Positions 1-8,588 are shown, counted from the stretch's first letter. The stretch is 60,466 bases of DNA from Candidatus Kuenenia stuttgartensis (GCA_945861465.1 CAMAVB010000009.1:1-60466), one strand, 5' to 3'. The notes: generated by a model not told the origin, from the letters alone. Program-made: numbers and translations.

Positions 1-335
1 CAGTGTTTGTCGAAATCACCGGGCGCGTTGCATCTTACAATACCATCGCCAACCAACCCAAGCGGTACGCCCGGAATCCGAAATTGCTCGCGCCTTGTTT
101 CGGCAACTGCCAGGCGAGCCATTGTAAACGACAATGCTGAATTCAAACGCTCTAGGAGGTCTGCCGCCTCGCAATCGCGACAACACTCCCCTGAGCCATC
201 GCGCGCAAGGCTTGGAAATCTTGGCAGCGGCAATACTGCTTCGAGCGAGCGAAAGACACCCGAATCAAGGCATTCCAGACATCTTGGGCACGGTACGAGC
301 GACATCGGTTCATCGAACAAGCTGCGCGACAACAT
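1..335 (-). CDS. Cys-rich hypothetical protein, partial (runs off left edge)
   Basis: An open frame starts at an ATG (complement of 333-335) and stays open for 111 codons to the left edge, so the C-terminus is missing. A GGAG lies about 7 bases upstream of the ATG, and an in-frame TGA sits just before it, which fixes the start region. The N-terminus carries CPRCLEC followed about 30 residues later by CCRDC, a spacing that suggests a zinc ribbon. The translation then reads FRIPGVPLGLVGDGIVR, which looks like real protein. I do not recognise the family with certainty. It is transcribed divergently from dndC, with about 105 bases between the two starts. Confidence 0.55.
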   Translation of the reverse strand, partial: MLSRSLFDEPMSLVPCPRCLECLDSGVFRSLEAVLPLPRFPSLARDGSGECCRDCEAADLLERLNSALSFTMARLAVAETRREQFRIPGVPLGLVGDGIVRCNAPGDFDKH

Positions 336-441
336 GGAGATCTCCAATCACTTTGGTTTGCATTCAGACGCAGGGAAGTTATAAATCACTTCCACGAGGA
401 AAGGCAACAACTCTTTTAGCAACGCATCCAGACCATTCCCA

Positions 442-1962
442 ATGCAGGACTCAGTGTTCAAACAACGCGGTATGGCTCAAACCGTGAAAGCCGTGTGTGA
501 AGAAATTCGCCGTCTGTATCAATGGGATCAGGTTCCGTGGGTGATTGGGTACAGCGGCGGCAAGGATTCCAGTGCTGTTTTGCAGTTGGTATGGCTGGCA
601 CTGAAGGAACTGCCGGTTGAGAAACGTTGTAAGCCGGTGCACGTGATCAGCACGGATACGTTGGTTGAACAGCCCGTTGTGGCGGCGTGGGTCGATGCGT
701 CGCACGCGAGAATGCGGCAGGCCGCTGCGGAACAGCAGATGCCGATCACTCCACATAAGCTGACTCCGGATGTGAAGGACACGTTTTGGGTGAACCTGAT
801 CGGTCGCGGTTATCCGGCTCCCCGAAAATTGTTCCGCTGGTGTACGAGCCGCATGAAGATCAATCCCAGCAACACGTTCATTCGCGACGTCGTTCGTGAA
901 AGTGGTGAGGCGATGCTTGTGCTGGGGACTCGTAAGGCCGAAAGCCAGCGTCGTGGCGGGGCCATGCAGAATCACGAAGACTGGAGCCGTGAAAACGTGC
1001 TGCGTGATGCTCGGCTGACTCCGAATGCCAGTCTTCCCAATTCGCTGGTTTATACGCCGGTCGAAGACTGGACGAACGATGATGTCTGGTTGTTCCTGAT
1101 GCAGGTCAAGAACCCTTGGGGCCACACTAACAAGTCTCTGCTGGGAATGTATCAGGGAGCATCGACCGATGGCGAGTGTCCGCTGGTCGTGGATACGACG
1201 ACGCCAAGCTGCGGTAACAGTCGCTTTGGCTGTTGGGTTTGCACGGTCGTGGACAAAGACCGTTCGATGGAAGCGATGATCAAGAATGATGACGAGAAAA
1301 TCTGGATGACGCCGTTGCTGGATCTGCGAAATGATCTGGCGGATTTCTCGCAGGAAAAGGTCCGTCGCGACTTCCGCAGAATGAATGGGCGAGTCCAATT
1401 GTTTCATGACAGTGTGATTCGCGGGCCGTACAAGAAGGATGCTCGGGAGTATTGGCTGCGGCGAGTCCTCGAAACGCAGACTCAACTGCGTGAAATCGGG
1501 CCGGAGGAGTTTCGCAGCATCGAACTCATCACGATGGACGAGATGCAGGAGATTCGGCGGCTTTGGCGGTTTGAAAAGCATGAGTTCGATGACTCAGTGC
1601 CGCGCATCTATCACGAAGCCACCGGCAAAGAGTTTCCTGTCCCGGCTGATGATGACAACCTGTTGCGTGGTGAAGACTGGCAGATTCTGAAGGAAGTCTG
1701 CGGGGACGATCCGATGTTCTTTGAGCTGCAGAGTAGTCTCCTGGACGTGGAACGGGAGTTTCGCGGAATGTCTCGCCGGGCGGGGATTTATGAGGCTCTG
1801 GAGGATCGCTTTAAAGCCTGTCAGTTCGAAACTGAGGAGGAGGCATTGGAAGCGATGCAGGCAGTGGATGAGCTTCGTAAGGAAGCCGACAAGTCGAATG
1901 AACGCTCGTTGGCGATTGTGCAGAAGTCGCTGTTCGAGGAGGCGGATGAGGTAGAGTTGTAG
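442..1962 (+). CDS. dndC: DndC-like DNA phosphorothioation sulfurtransferase (PAPS reductase family)
   Basis: DndC belongs to the PAPS-reductase/ATP pyrophosphatase superfamily and, with the cysteine desulfurase DndA/IscS, supplies sulfur for replacing a non-bridging oxygen in the DNA backbone. The 506-aa translation has the PP-loop SGGKDSS at residues 38-44. Cysteines at 134 (FRWCTS), 257, 264 and 267 (in CGNSRFGCWVC) fit iron-sulfur cluster ligands. Length and domain order match DndC rather than short CysH proteins. A second ATG at 472 is an alternative start; neither has a strong ribosome site. No recognisable dndB, dndD or dndE lies beside it: upstream is a divergent Cys-rich gene and downstream is a repeat array and a 118-aa unknown. 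The stop codon lies at the left end of a hairpin repeat. It could be an orphan or belong to a dispersed system. Confidence 0.88.
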   Translation: MQDSVFKQRGMAQTVKAVCEEIRRLYQWDQVPWVIGYSGGKDSSAVLQLVWLALKELPVEKRCKPVHVISTDTLVEQPVVAAWVDASHARMRQAAAEQQMPITPHKLTPDVKDTFWVNLIGRGYPAPRKLFRWCTSRMKINPSNTFIRDVVRESGEAMLVLGTRKAESQRRGGAMQNHEDWSRENVLRDARLTPNASLPNSLVYTPVEDWTNDDVWLFLMQVKNPWGHTNKSLLGMYQGASTDGECPLVVDTTTPSCGNSRFGCWVCTVVDKDRSMEAMIKNDDEKIWMTPLLDLRNDLADFSQEKVRRDFRRMNGRVQLFHDSVIRGPYKKDAREYWLRRVLETQTQLREIGPEEFRSIELITMDEMQEIRRLWRFEKHEFDDSVPRIYHEATGKEFPVPADDDNLLRGEDWQILKEVCGDDPMFFELQSSLLDVEREFRGMSRRAGIYEALEDRFKACQFETEEEALEAMQAVDELRKEADKSNERSLAIVQKSLFEEADEVEL

Positions 1963-2228
1963 GTCCTGCCTGCCGGGCAGGACTTCGCGGCTTGCCGCGA
2001 CGTGTGTGCATGTCATCAACCTGAGTCAGGCTGAATCTTCAATACAACGTCACGCAGGTCCGCCTTGCGGCGGAAGTCCTTTCCGGCAGAAAGGACCTGC
2101 CAAACACAGTCCTTTCCGGCAGAAAGGACCTACCAAACACAGTCCTTTCCGGCAGAAAGGACCTACCAAACACAGTCCTTTCCGGCAGAAAGGACCTACC
2201 AAACACAGTCCTTTCCGGCAGAAAGGAT
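1959..2228. repeat. Hairpin repeat cluster with five tandem 33-bp units
   Basis: A hairpin starting GTAGGTCCTG overlaps the dndC stop codon and folds through GGCAGGACTT. From 2075, 2108, 2141, 2174 and 2207 a 33-base unit recurs head to tail with almost no differences; the last copy is truncated. Each unit holds the perfect inverted repeat CCTTTC-CGGCA-GAAAGG and ends in GGACCTAC. Reverse-complementing the unit gives GTAGGTCCT...AGGACT, so the first hairpin and the tandem units are one family in opposite orientation. A second cluster of the same kind lies at 54670-54906. There are no unique spacers, so this is not a CRISPR array. Short open frames through it are artefacts of the 33-base (11-codon) period. 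Confidence 0.9.
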
Positions 2229-2246
2229 GTACTTGGGGAATGTTCG

Positions 2247-2603
2247 ATGAGTATTCCAGAAATCTTTGCGTGTGAAGAGGCGGCGATCAGGGCGTTGGAT
2301 CGGTTGTTCCCGGAGCTGGAGGCCGTTCCGTGTCAGGTGCGAGGGAATGGCCGTCAGGTGGTTGGTGTGTTTCAGAAGTTTTCGGGGAAACGGCGCAGTA
2401 CAGAGCTCAGAGAGCCGGACCGTGATGCGGTTTTCAGCTTTTGCCTGGACTTGTTGCCGGGCAAATGTGAACACGAGTTTGCGTCCGTCATCGGGATTCA
2501 AGTGGTTTTGCCGGGCGAGTATTTCGGTTCTGAAGACGATCGGCGAGAGTTCTGGGATCTGGCCAGGAGCAGGCCGGATTTGTGGAAGCTTGTTCGGGGT
2601 TAA
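2247..2603 (+). CDS. Hypothetical protein, 118 aa
   Basis: The frame begins MSIPEIFACEEAAIRALD, after a GGGGAAT about 6 bases upstream of the ATG. It encodes an acidic soluble protein with no signal peptide or membrane segment. Composition is normal for protein, with alternating hydrophobic and charged positions and a phrase QVVGVFQKFSGKRRSTELREPD that looks like a beta hairpin. I do not recognise a family. It follows dndC on the same strand, separated by about 284 bases of repeats, so co-transcription is possible but not shown. A link to DNA modification would be inference only. Confidence 0.55.
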   Translation: MSIPEIFACEEAAIRALDRLFPELEAVPCQVRGNGRQVVGVFQKFSGKRRSTELREPDRDAVFSFCLDLLPGKCEHEFASVIGIQVVLPGEYFGSEDDRREFWDLARSRPDLWKLVRG

Positions 2604-3315
2604 TCCCGGGCTGTTAAAAATCTGGGGTTGTTGCCCGGTTTTCAAGATGCAGGATTTGAGGGGCCCGTGTTATCAGCGGGGATTCTATAATGCATCGGCT
2701 TTGCATATTGTGGCTTTCCACCCTGGCTCGTCCAGGTGGAAGCCAAATTTGGCAACCAGATCGGGGCGCGATTCCCATCACGCCGCTTTCCACTCTGGCT
2801 TGCCCAAGTGGAAGCGAATCTGGCTGCCGGGCACGCTGCTGAACCAAACGAAGCTACCACCGAGGCAAGCTCGGTGGCGTGCAGCAATGTGGAATAGACG
2901 TCGCGATCTGGTGGCCAGACGGGGCTTCCATCCACGCAAGGTGGATGGCGTGCCGGGGAATACGGAACAGTCATACTCGACGCTTCGCAACCATGAACAA
3001 AAATGGCACAATTCAAAAGTTATGTCTACACTCGACAATAGCAAATTTTTAACGGCCCAGGCTAGCGGTCTGTTGATTTAGTCGTTTAACCCGATCCAAA
3101 GGGGAGGAATGCGACAGGAACGCCTCGCCTACGGCATCGGGTTAAACGCAAACACTCCAGATCGTCCCTAACTCAACAGACCGCTGGCACCCTGCGGCTG
3201 ATCGTGATAAATCTTCTCAGAAATACAATCTTCTCAACTTTTGCTGAGCAGAAAGTAAATCGCAGAACGCAAATCGCAGGAATCGCAAAGGGAGGAAGGG
3301 CAACAGGGTGGCTCG
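2604..3315. other. Gene-free spacer with several hairpin repeats
   Basis: No convincing gene is seen. The spacer holds a hairpin at 2712-2744 (arms around TTCCACC / GGTGGAA), a related hairpin near 2790-2812, a short stem CCACCGAG...CTCGGTGG near 2860-2874, another stem around 2928-2950, and the 122-bp inverted-repeat element listed separately at 3064-3185. It separates the convergent 118-aa gene and the NACHT-FGE gene, so some hairpins could end transcription. Confidence 0.7.
3064..3185. mobile_element. Putative MITE with 13-bp terminal inverted repeats
   Basis: The ends are AGCGGTCTGTTGA (3064-3076) and its exact complement TCAACAGACCGCT (3173-3185). Just inside the left arm is GTTTAACCCGAT and near the right arm ATCGGGTTAAAC, a second inverted pair, so the whole 122-bp piece is nearly palindromic. 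It has no reading frame of its own. The same left end recurs at 44772 with a degenerate right end near 44902. Confidence 0.7.
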
Positions 3316-6111
3316 CTAATCGCTCGCGGCCCTCGAAAGACGAACACCAACGCTGCTGCTGGAGCGCGCCGGACTGCGCCTGCCGCGGAACGCGGAACGG
3401 CAGAACTCTGGAACGTTGCGGAACGAGCCGCCCCGGAGACAACGAGACGAGGAGGCGTCGCCTGGCTCGTCTTTCGCGTGTCGCTTATACGCTGCACGAT
3501 ACTGATCGTGGCACCATTCCTGGACATTTCCCAGCATATCCAAGATGCCTAGGCCTTTCGCAAGGTCCAGTACCTGCGTGTGCGGATTCGCGTGAGCCAG
3601 ATTCGGCACCGTTGTGCTGTCTGTCCGCCAATTTCTTTCCGCTGTGACCTTGCCCTTGCCATCATTCCATTGATCACTCCACCAATATCGCCAGTCCCAG
3701 GGTGTTCCAAACTTGACAGCGTATTCCCATTGATTTTCCCACGGAAGCCGACAACTTTGGCCGTCCCAATGCAGCCATAGTGCAAAACTCCATGCCGAGA
3801 ACCAGTCGATGGAGATCGCTGGGTGGTCGCTAGTCGGACTGATTCGCGAATAATCGGCTGGTTCACCGCCCAAACCGTGCTGAGGAACAAAGAGTTTCCA
3901 CCAGCGATTGACGACTGGTGACCGAGCGAGCAGAAACGTCTCGATTGTCTGATCACGATTCACAGGCGTTTCGTCTGAAGGGTATCGCACGCGAGACATT
4001 TCCTGCAGAAAGTTTTCGATGGTCTCCTCATCAGCAATTCGTGTGAGAAAATCGGACCATTCTTTTCGATTTGCCTCACCGGCACGTCCCGATCCAAAAC
4101 CAAGTTGCGACAACACTTCGTCCAGATGACTCGGCCAGTTCACTCTGCCTGCCGGAATTCGTGCGTACCAATCCGTCCAGAAGTTTCTTTCTCCTTCCGG
4201 CATCTGGGCAGCTTTTTCCGGTGGCGACCCCATCTGAAACGTCCCGCCGGGGATGAGCAGAAAACCATCGACGAGGTCCCGGGCTGCTGCCTCACGCTCA
4301 GATCCCTGTTGTCCGGCAAGGATGGATTCGAATTCTCCCAGCCAACGGTTACGGATTTCCCTGGCCCGTTTATCGTTTTCTTCACACAGGCGTTCCAGTT
4401 GCGGCCAGGTGCGGAAGATCATTTCGCAACTGCGGCGGGCGTCGCGTGGAGATGCACTAGATTCAGTGATTTGGGGATCGCTCGTGGACGGTTGGCTTGA
4501 GTTCTCACCCGCGGCTAGCGCCTTGCGGCTCACACTCTCTTCTGTTACGAAGGTCGGTCGATACAGCGGCTCGATGGCTTCCAGCCAGTGTTCTTCCACG
4601 ATGGCTTTCGGGACGCCGTGACCGGTGCCGTCGGAATCAATGCCGGGACGTTTCGTCCCGGGCATTTCGCTGACGAACTGCCAGACGTTGTAGAACTGAT
4701 CGGATTCCGCATCGTGAGGCAAATAAAGACGGTCCCACCACAGGTTGCTGTCTTCCGGTGTCGCTTTCGTACAGAGATACAGGGCGGTCAGGAATTCCTG
4801 CAGCGATCGGTTGCGGAACTCGATTTCCTTAAAGCCCGTGACGTCCGAATCGAATACCCCGCGATTCAGGAATGTGTTCATCGCCGCCAAAGCAGCCATG
4901 TCCTGCTGCAGACCCTGACCCGCTTCCGACTTGTACCGTTTGCTGATTTCCTTTTCGAACAGCTCCATGCGGTCTTCCGTCAGCCGCTCAAAGTTGGGTG
5001 CCGCAATGCCGGACGACAACCGCCTGCGTTCCGCCAGGCCCAGAGTCATCACATAGGCCAGGACCGCGAGCAGATTGCGACAATTCCGCAATTGCATTTC
5101 GGAGACCTGATCGGGAATCGTGTCGGTTCTGAGGAGTCCGAGTTTTCTGGCGGGTCCGGAGCCGTTCATGGCTTCCTTGATCATCTGTCGAATGGCAATC
5201 CAGTACACATCCGCCGCCGTGCGAATCAGTCCGAACTGCTGCTCGCTGACGTGGTGCTTCATGTAGTAGAGCACGCGGGGAATGGTGAGCACATTGGCCA
5301 GAGCCGGACGAGCCTGTGGTGGAATCGCGTTGTATCGTGGGCCGAGGTATTCCTCCTGCTGGTCCGGCGTGAATTCTTCCAGGCGGATAAACTGCCAGCC
5401 GTGATCCAGCTTCAGTTCATCAAAGTGCGTCTGCAACGCATACGGCCGACCGGCCAGAATAAACCGGCACTTCTGCCAGTACACAGATCCCAGCACATGC
5501 AACAGATTCGGCAGGCCGGTAGAGACATGATCGAGCCCATCGATCAGAATCACCAATCGCCCGTTCTGTCGAGATCGCTGCACCAGACTGACTGCGTCAC
5601 CCATGGAACATCGCCGCGACTCATCGGCTAGAGCAATCTTCCCGGCCATCCAATTCAGCAATACTGCATCCAGCTTGTCCTGGCTGACCTGAAACTCAGG
5701 CAGATTGCCTTCCAGTTGAGCGGCATCCAGTTGAAACGCCAGCATGTTCGCATCGGGCAGATTGAACCGATACAGAAACCAGTCCACCGCCACCGACTTC
5801 CCGATCCCCGCATCCGTCGTGACAATCATCCGTCGCAGACTGACCTTGCGTTGCCGCTTGTCGAGCCCTGTCACCTGCAATCGATCAAACGTCACATCGT
5901 CGCGATCATCAATCCTCTGCCACGGATCCTGCCGCTGCCGCTCATCCTGCTGAGCCATCGCCCCAACCACCACCGCCCCCGACCGAGGCCGAAAGTTACG
6001 AGCATCCAAATCCAGCCGCAACTGACTGTGATCGGCCAGAATGCTCCAGCCGTGATCGCCGATGTACGGGGAGATTTTTTCGTGGGATATACCTGTGTGA
6101 GGATCGCTCAT
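3316..6111 (-). CDS. NACHT-type STAND NTPase fused to C-terminal FGE-sulfatase domain
   Basis: The 931-aa protein has a Walker A motif TDAGIGKS at about 99-106, a Walker B LVILIDGLDH at about 187-196, and RNRSLQEFLTALYL at about 433-446, the motif typical of the winged-helix end of NACHT modules. A linker with a coiled-coil-like stretch (570-615) leads to a formylglycine-generating-enzyme/sulfatase-modifying domain from about 617 (FLLIPGGTFQMGS) through DMLGNVQEWCHD to RGGSFRN...CRSAFRGRR...VGVRL at the very end. FGE domains have the C-type lectin fold and act as recognition or catalytic tails in STAND proteins. It is the last gene of a four-gene minus-strand cluster, 45 bases after the preceding gene. 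The sensor/effector role is inferred. The in-frame stretch at 4513-4530 resembles an intergenic repeat and encodes part of the linker. Confidence 0.85.
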   Translation of the reverse strand: MSDPHTGISHEKISPYIGDHGWSILADHSQLRLDLDARNFRPRSGAVVVGAMAQQDERQRQDPWQRIDDRDDVTFDRLQVTGLDKRQRKVSLRRMIVTTDAGIGKSVAVDWFLYRFNLPDANMLAFQLDAAQLEGNLPEFQVSQDKLDAVLLNWMAGKIALADESRRCSMGDAVSLVQRSRQNGRLVILIDGLDHVSTGLPNLLHVLGSVYWQKCRFILAGRPYALQTHFDELKLDHGWQFIRLEEFTPDQQEEYLGPRYNAIPPQARPALANVLTIPRVLYYMKHHVSEQQFGLIRTAADVYWIAIRQMIKEAMNGSGPARKLGLLRTDTIPDQVSEMQLRNCRNLLAVLAYVMTLGLAERRRLSSGIAAPNFERLTEDRMELFEKEISKRYKSEAGQGLQQDMAALAAMNTFLNRGVFDSDVTGFKEIEFRNRSLQEFLTALYLCTKATPEDSNLWWDRLYLPHDAESDQFYNVWQFVSEMPGTKRPGIDSDGTGHGVPKAIVEEHWLEAIEPLYRPTFVTEESVSRKALAAGENSSQPSTSDPQITESSASPRDARRSCEMIFRTWPQLERLCEENDKRAREIRNRWLGEFESILAGQQGSEREAAARDLVDGFLLIPGGTFQMGSPPEKAAQMPEGERNFWTDWYARIPAGRVNWPSHLDEVLSQLGFGSGRAGEANRKEWSDFLTRIADEETIENFLQEMSRVRYPSDETPVNRDQTIETFLLARSPVVNRWWKLFVPQHGLGGEPADYSRISPTSDHPAISIDWFSAWSFALWLHWDGQSCRLPWENQWEYAVKFGTPWDWRYWWSDQWNDGKGKVTAERNWRTDSTTVPNLAHANPHTQVLDLAKGLGILDMLGNVQEWCHDQYRAAYKRHAKDEPGDASSSRCLRGGSFRNVPEFCRSAFRGRRSPARSSSSVGVRLSRAASD
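3325..3441 (-). other. Candidate DGR-like variable region at the end of the NACHT-FGE gene
   Basis: These codons give residues 891-929 of the NACHT-FGE protein. The layout RGGS-F-RN...F-CRSA-F-R-G-R-R-SPA-R-SSSS-VGVR matches the C-type lectin tail that diversity-generating retroelements rewrite, where template Asn AAC codons become NNC. Here the corresponding positions are TTC, CGC, AAC, TTC, TTC, GGC, CGC, CGC, TCC and three AGC. No reverse transcriptase or template repeat was seen in the window, and ordinary FGE domains also end in a GGS...CR...R...GFR pattern, so this is a hypothesis. Confidence 0.35.
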
Positions 6112-6156
6112 GGAAGCTCTGTCGATGAATTCATGGGATGGGCGTTCATGTAGGCA

Positions 6157-7635
6157 TCACGAATGTGCAGGCTCCTCTGGCGCTGAGGCTGTTGAACTTG
6201 GATTTCGGTCATCTTCACCCGGCGCATCGTCGCCCGGAGCTCTTGCAGTTCGCTTTTCCCATCGCCTTAACCAGTTGCTTCTGCACCCCTTTTGCCAGGC
6301 TTTAAGCCAGCGACTCTGAACCAAAACCGCATCAAGAGCAGCACCCAACGTGCTGACGGTTGACCATTGAAGCCTCGACTGATTTTCAGGCAGCGAGTCG
6401 GTCTGCGTTGATTTGAGAAAATCCTCCTGGGCTTTTCCATCCAACCGCTTGATGTTTGTCTCGTCCCATTGACCTGTTGCGAACACGACCTGAGAAATCT
6501 CTGTTCCTGACGCCTCCAACAACTTCTGCGGAACTCCGCCAACGGGTGCCAGGGGTATGTCCTTAATGCTTGTCGTTTTGGGATCAAATTCACCAAGCGA
6601 AGCAGAGATGGCCGTGTTCAGAGAAAGTGGATCGATCTCAAAAAGCTTTTCACGTTCGTACTTCTGTATATCCTGATCCAGTTGGTCGCCTGACACCTTA
6701 TCCGGTAAGGGATCGCCATAGGCATTTCCGGCGGCTGCCCGCAGGCAGCACAAAAACGCCGCTTCAAAAGACCGGCCATAAATGTGTGTGGCAGTGATTG
6801 CGTCCGTGTGAGTTGAAATAGCTCCGTGTTCGAGTCGCCACACACCGAGGTATCCGGAAACCTGAGCAGCTTCCCAGCAACGGCGGGCCGAATCCAGCAG
6901 GCACTTGTCTGTGGTTCCATGTTTGAGTTCTGTGAGTCCGAAGTATCGCAGGTCTGGAATGAATGCCTGAAGTGGACATGGCCTCAACGAAACGGTGAGG
7001 ATCATTCTTTGTCCCCCACTTCCTCCCTCTTCTGCCCCAAGCACTGGTGTTCGAACGGTCCTCCATTCGTGGGACGGGTCCATTCCGATCAGGAAACGCA
7101 GGTGCTGATAAACCATGGCCAACTGAAAGATCGAGCCATTCAGGTTCGGAGCACCGTGAACATCACGAGCGAAGATCCTCTCCAACCAGCCGACTTCATC
7201 GATTTCATTTGCATCTGACTGCCAGAGTCCAGGCAATTCTCCGTCAACCGGAGACCACTCCAAAACCTTGCTCGCGTCAATGGACTGCTGCAGACAAGCT
7301 CTCACTCTCTTGAGTTGGGCAATGTCGTCGACTACCCCTTCTTTTCCGGCAGCTCCGTTCACCCCATTGATCACGGCAGTTGCTTTCAGCAATAGGTGCA
7401 GCATTCTGCACGTGTTCGTGATCGTTCCATCTGACACACCGGAATAGCTTTGCAGAATGCTGAGTGCCAGGTTGCCTTGCGACATTAGAGACTCAAGGCC
7501 ATTGTTTAGTGCGGGAAAATCCATTCGTCGAAACGAATCACTGAGCCCGGACAGATCACCGACCAGTCCGCCCTTGATTGTTTCAGGCTGGTTCGAATTC
7601 ACAGCATCATCAATAGTTGCAACGGGCGAGTTCAT
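6157..7635 (-). CDS. Unknown protein with possible Lon (S16)-like protease domain
   Basis: The 492-aa product is not confidently assigned. Its middle part contains AITATHIYGRSFEAAFLCCL (about 279-298), which lines up with the region around the catalytic serine of Lon (G-P-S-A-G), placing Ser289 at that site. Further on, ISASLGEFD...PLAPVGGVPQKLLEASG (343-377) resembles the Lon segment TGEI...VLPIGGLKEKLLAA, placing Lys371 at the catalytic lysine. The spacing between the two is about 40 residues longer than in Lon. The N-terminal 200 residues are helical and the last 45 are polar and disordered. It sits 29 bases after the 283-aa gene and 45 before the NACHT gene, so co-transcription is likely. 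If the alignment holds, it would be the protease arm of the cluster; otherwise function is unknown. Confidence 0.75.
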   Translation of the reverse strand: MNSPVATIDDAVNSNQPETIKGGLVGDLSGLSDSFRRMDFPALNNGLESLMSQGNLALSILQSYSGVSDGTITNTCRMLHLLLKATAVINGVNGAAGKEGVVDDIAQLKRVRACLQQSIDASKVLEWSPVDGELPGLWQSDANEIDEVGWLERIFARDVHGAPNLNGSIFQLAMVYQHLRFLIGMDPSHEWRTVRTPVLGAEEGGSGGQRMILTVSLRPCPLQAFIPDLRYFGLTELKHGTTDKCLLDSARRCWEAAQVSGYLGVWRLEHGAISTHTDAITATHIYGRSFEAAFLCCLRAAAGNAYGDPLPDKVSGDQLDQDIQKYEREKLFEIDPLSLNTAISASLGEFDPKTTSIKDIPLAPVGGVPQKLLEASGTEISQVVFATGQWDETNIKRLDGKAQEDFLKSTQTDSLPENQSRLQWSTVSTLGAALDAVLVQSRWLKAWQKGCRSNWLRRWEKRTARAPGDDAPGEDDRNPSSTASAPEEPAHS

Positions 7636-7664
7636 GACAGATCTTCTTTGCAGAAAACAGCGGT

Positions 7665-8516
7665 CTAAAGGACGTTGCGAAGATTCGACAAGGCTTCCTG
7701 AACAGCCTCTGAATGAAGTGCCACAGGATCATACTTAAGCACCGCATCAATTTCCGCAATCCCCAGCCCAAGCCTGGTGAGTTCTTCAGGCTTGGTGACA
7801 GGATAGAAGTCCAGTTTGTCACCCGGAACGAATTCCACTCTCTGCCCATTAAGGAGTTCACTAGCCAGCATTGAGCTTTCGAAGTGTCCTGTTTTTGGGT
7901 GTTTCGTGACGACCATGATTCTCCGGTATGTTCCAGACCCCTTCAGAACACATTCTGCAATCAGAACTGAAAATGGACAAGCGTCGCCCATTCTTTCTGG
8001 TGACACAGACAATTGGACAGATCTTCGATCGGCAGAAACGGCATAGAGTTCGCCCTCAGGAGGCACAGAGCGAATCTTGATATCCGCTCCTCCGCCTGCC
8101 AGCGAGCTAGTCACGATGAGGCTTTTCCCCAATCGCCTCGATTCCCTGGCTGGAACTGACTTTGGCAACCACGATACCGTTTCACCAGTGAAGGCTTCGT
8201 ATGTGGCAACCAGAGCGTCTGGCGACGAGGCCATACGACACAATGTTGTCAGTTCAACGCCGCGTTCCTTAACGGCAGAGAAGACGCCTACCTCTTGAAT
8301 GACTTCCAACTCTCTGGCGAACTCATCGGCTGCGGGAATATTCGTTCGCCCCCCTGCCTTCGAAACTATCGCCGAGAGGAAGTGAAAACGATTTCGTGCA
8401 ATTTCCTCATCCATGAACAGCCACACGAGCAGGTCAAGCGCGTGGTCTGGATTCTCTTCGGCAAGCATGAAGAAGTCGGCCCATTCGGGGGCGTTTGTTT
8501 TGTTTCGATCGTGCAT
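7665..8516 (-). CDS. Unknown 283-aa protein of the NACHT cluster
   Basis: The ATG is preceded by CGGAG at a normal distance. The product is soluble, with a helical N-terminal third (MHDRNKTNAPEWADFFMLAE... to about 110) and a beta-rich centre that includes GKSLIVTSSLAGGGADIKIR and YRRIMVVTKHPKTGHFESSML. The GKS triplet is not in a P-loop context. No signal peptide or membrane segment is present. I do not recognise a family. Its place between the sigma factor (72-base gap) and the Lon-like protein (29-base gap) suggests a regulatory or adaptor role, possibly sigma-factor control, but that is inference from position alone. Confidence 0.7.
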   Translation of the reverse strand: MHDRNKTNAPEWADFFMLAEENPDHALDLLVWLFMDEEIARNRFHFLSAIVSKAGGRTNIPAADEFARELEVIQEVGVFSAVKERGVELTTLCRMASSPDALVATYEAFTGETVSWLPKSVPARESRRLGKSLIVTSSLAGGGADIKIRSVPPEGELYAVSADRRSVQLSVSPERMGDACPFSVLIAECVLKGSGTYRRIMVVTKHPKTGHFESSMLASELLNGQRVEFVPGDKLDFYPVTKPEELTRLGLGIAEIDAVLKYDPVALHSEAVQEALSNLRNVL

Positions 8517-8588
8517 GTTCGGGTCTCCGTGGAAAGTGTCTTAGTCTGAAAGTGTCAATGACGCCTGAATTAAGAAACGATGCTGTGG

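Noticed and set aside
451-1581. Minus-strand 376-codon open frame
   Set aside because: It is the shadow of dndC, which has clear PP-loop and cysteine motifs.
2075-2228. Regular 33-bp repeats suggesting a CRISPR array
   Set aside because: The units are head to tail with no unique spacers, each is itself a hairpin, and no cas gene is present.
4588-5631. Plus-strand 347-codon open frame
   Set aside because: It is antisense to the NACHT-FGE gene, whose Walker motifs and FGE domain settle the strand; the antisense product has no recognisable pattern.
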